Shown here: positions 6,269-7,021 of the stretch, piece after piece
Position numbering within the stretch: position 1 is the first letter of the stretch
Layout: each line of letters begins with the position of its first letter
Assembly: GCA_913009475.1 (NCBI GenBank)
Contig: CAJVYJ010000094.1
Span: 1-7,021, forward strand
Source of the DNA: an uncultured Actinomycetes bacterium
GTDB lineage: Bacteria > Actinomycetota > Aquicultoria > CAJVYJ01
Length of the DNA: 7,021 bases
Direction: 5' to 3'
The notes under the pieces: model-generated
What the model saw: the letters and a program-made list of their open reading frames with translations, nothing else
What the model was told of the DNA's origin: nothing
Database searches by the model: none
Translations under genes and position numbers: made by a program

Positions 6269-7021
6269 ATGAAATTAAGGAATGTTGCCATCATAGCTCA
6301 TGTTGACCATGGCAAGACCACGCTTGTGGACGGTCTGCTTAAACAGTCAAAGACTTTTAGAGAAAATGAGGCCGCTTTTTCACAGACACTGATATTAGAC
6401 TCTAACGACCAGGAAAGAGAGAGGGGTATTACTATCTTAGCTAAGAATACCGCTATAAATTATATGGGTTATAAAATTAATATCATCGATACTCCCGGTC
6501 ATGCTGATTTCGGCGGCGAGGTGGAGCGGACTCTTAACATGGCCGATGGCGCTATTCTGGTCATAGACGCCCAGGAAGGGCCGATGCCGCAAACAAAATT
6601 TGTGCTTAAGAAGGCGATGGAAATAGGACTGAAACTTATAGTCGTTATCAATAAAATAGATAAACCGGCCAGTCGTGTGGATATGGTTATTGAAAAAACA
6701 CAAGATTTATTTCTTGATTTGGCTACGAAAGATGACCAGCTTGACTTTCCCATTTATTATGCCGTTAGCCGTGAAGGCAAAGCCTGGGCGGAGCTGCCGG
6801 AAGATTTTTCGGCACCGGCGGACCTTGAGCCTATTTTTTCAGCTATTATAGCTCATGTTCCCGCGCCTAAGGCTGACAGCGACGGCCCCTTTCAGCTACT
6901 GGTAACTTCGCTTGACCGTGATAATTATCAAGGTAAATATGTTATTGGTAGAATCAATCGCGGCCGCTTGAGTCCGGGACAAACGCTAGTGTTGCTGAAG
7001 AAAGACGGATCGCGTCAGCTC
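6269..7021 (+). CDS. typA: GTP-binding protein TypA/BipA, N-terminal part (runs off window)
   Basis: The first 251 codons are present and the frame stays open to the last base; the family is about 600 residues long. TypA/BipA is a translational GTPase related to EF-G and LepA that binds the ribosome and aids growth under stress or low temperature, including 50S assembly. GTPase motifs are complete: G1 AHVDHGKTT (10-18, K16), switch I RGITILAKN (52-60), G3 DTPGH (74-78) and G4 NKID (128-131). The stretch GPMPQTKFV and the linker HVPAPKADSDGPFQ before the beta-barrel domain (from about 208) are characteristic of TypA rather than EF-G or LepA. The ATG at 6269 is preceded by AGAAGGA (6253-6259) at 9 nt spacing. 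An ATG at 6259 is out of frame. The gene is divergent from acs and has its own probable promoter. Confidence 0.96.
   Translation, partial: MKLRNVAIIAHVDHGKTTLVDGLLKQSKTFRENEAAFSQTLILDSNDQERERGITILAKNTAINYMGYKINIIDTPGHADFGGEVERTLNMADGAILVIDAQEGPMPQTKFVLKKAMEIGLKLIVVINKIDKPASRVDMVIEKTQDLFLDLATKDDQLDFPIYYAVSREGKAWAELPEDFSAPADLEPIFSAIIAHVPAPKADSDGPFQLLVTSLDRDNYQGKYVIGRINRGRLSPGQTLVLLKKDGSRQL

Noticed and set aside
6437..6753. Two - strand frames opposite typA
   Set aside because: They are antisense to conserved GTPase motifs, so they are shadows.
156..7021. CRISPR arrays, tRNAs, insertion sequences and attachment sites
   Set aside because: I looked for regular repeats, cloverleaf patterns, transposase motifs and terminal inverted repeats and found none.

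Overview
The window is a contig end from a shotgun-sequenced bacterium. Shine-Dalgarno sites, overlapping genes and a typA/bipA gene support a bacterial origin. Base composition looks moderately AT-rich. No rRNA or other strong taxonomic marker is present, so I do not assign a phylum. The first 155 bases are not genomic: positions 98-155 are the complete 58-nt Illumina P5/TruSeq universal adapter, and 1-97 are poly-T plus read-tail noise. Real sequence begins at about 156.

Left block, + strand (156-2687): the C-terminal half of a GT4-type glycosyltransferase, cut by the artefact, overlaps by 8 bp a complete 653-residue family 15 glycoside hydrolase (glucoamylase/trehalase-like). The pair looks translationally coupled and probably serves alpha-glucan or trehalose metabolism. 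Two small + strand membrane-associated genes follow: a short PAP2/BcrC-like phosphatase (2794-3291) and a lipoprotein-sized DUF6438-like protein with one N-terminal membrane segment (3365-3838).

Right block: a full acetyl-CoA synthetase gene lies on the - strand (3850-5865), convergent with the DUF6438-like gene with 11 bp between them. A divergent + strand gene, typA/bipA, starts at 6269 and runs off the window end.

The roughly 400-bp region between acs and typA is the most interesting part. On the - strand, about 5951-6100, it contains a compact predicted three-way-junction RNA. G-U wobbles indicate the strand. An 11-nt perfect match to the anti-Shine-Dalgarno lies near its 5' end, and a perfect 9-bp hairpin closes its 3' end. 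It could be an acs leader or riboswitch-like attenuator, or a free-standing small RNA. I could not match it to a named RNA family.
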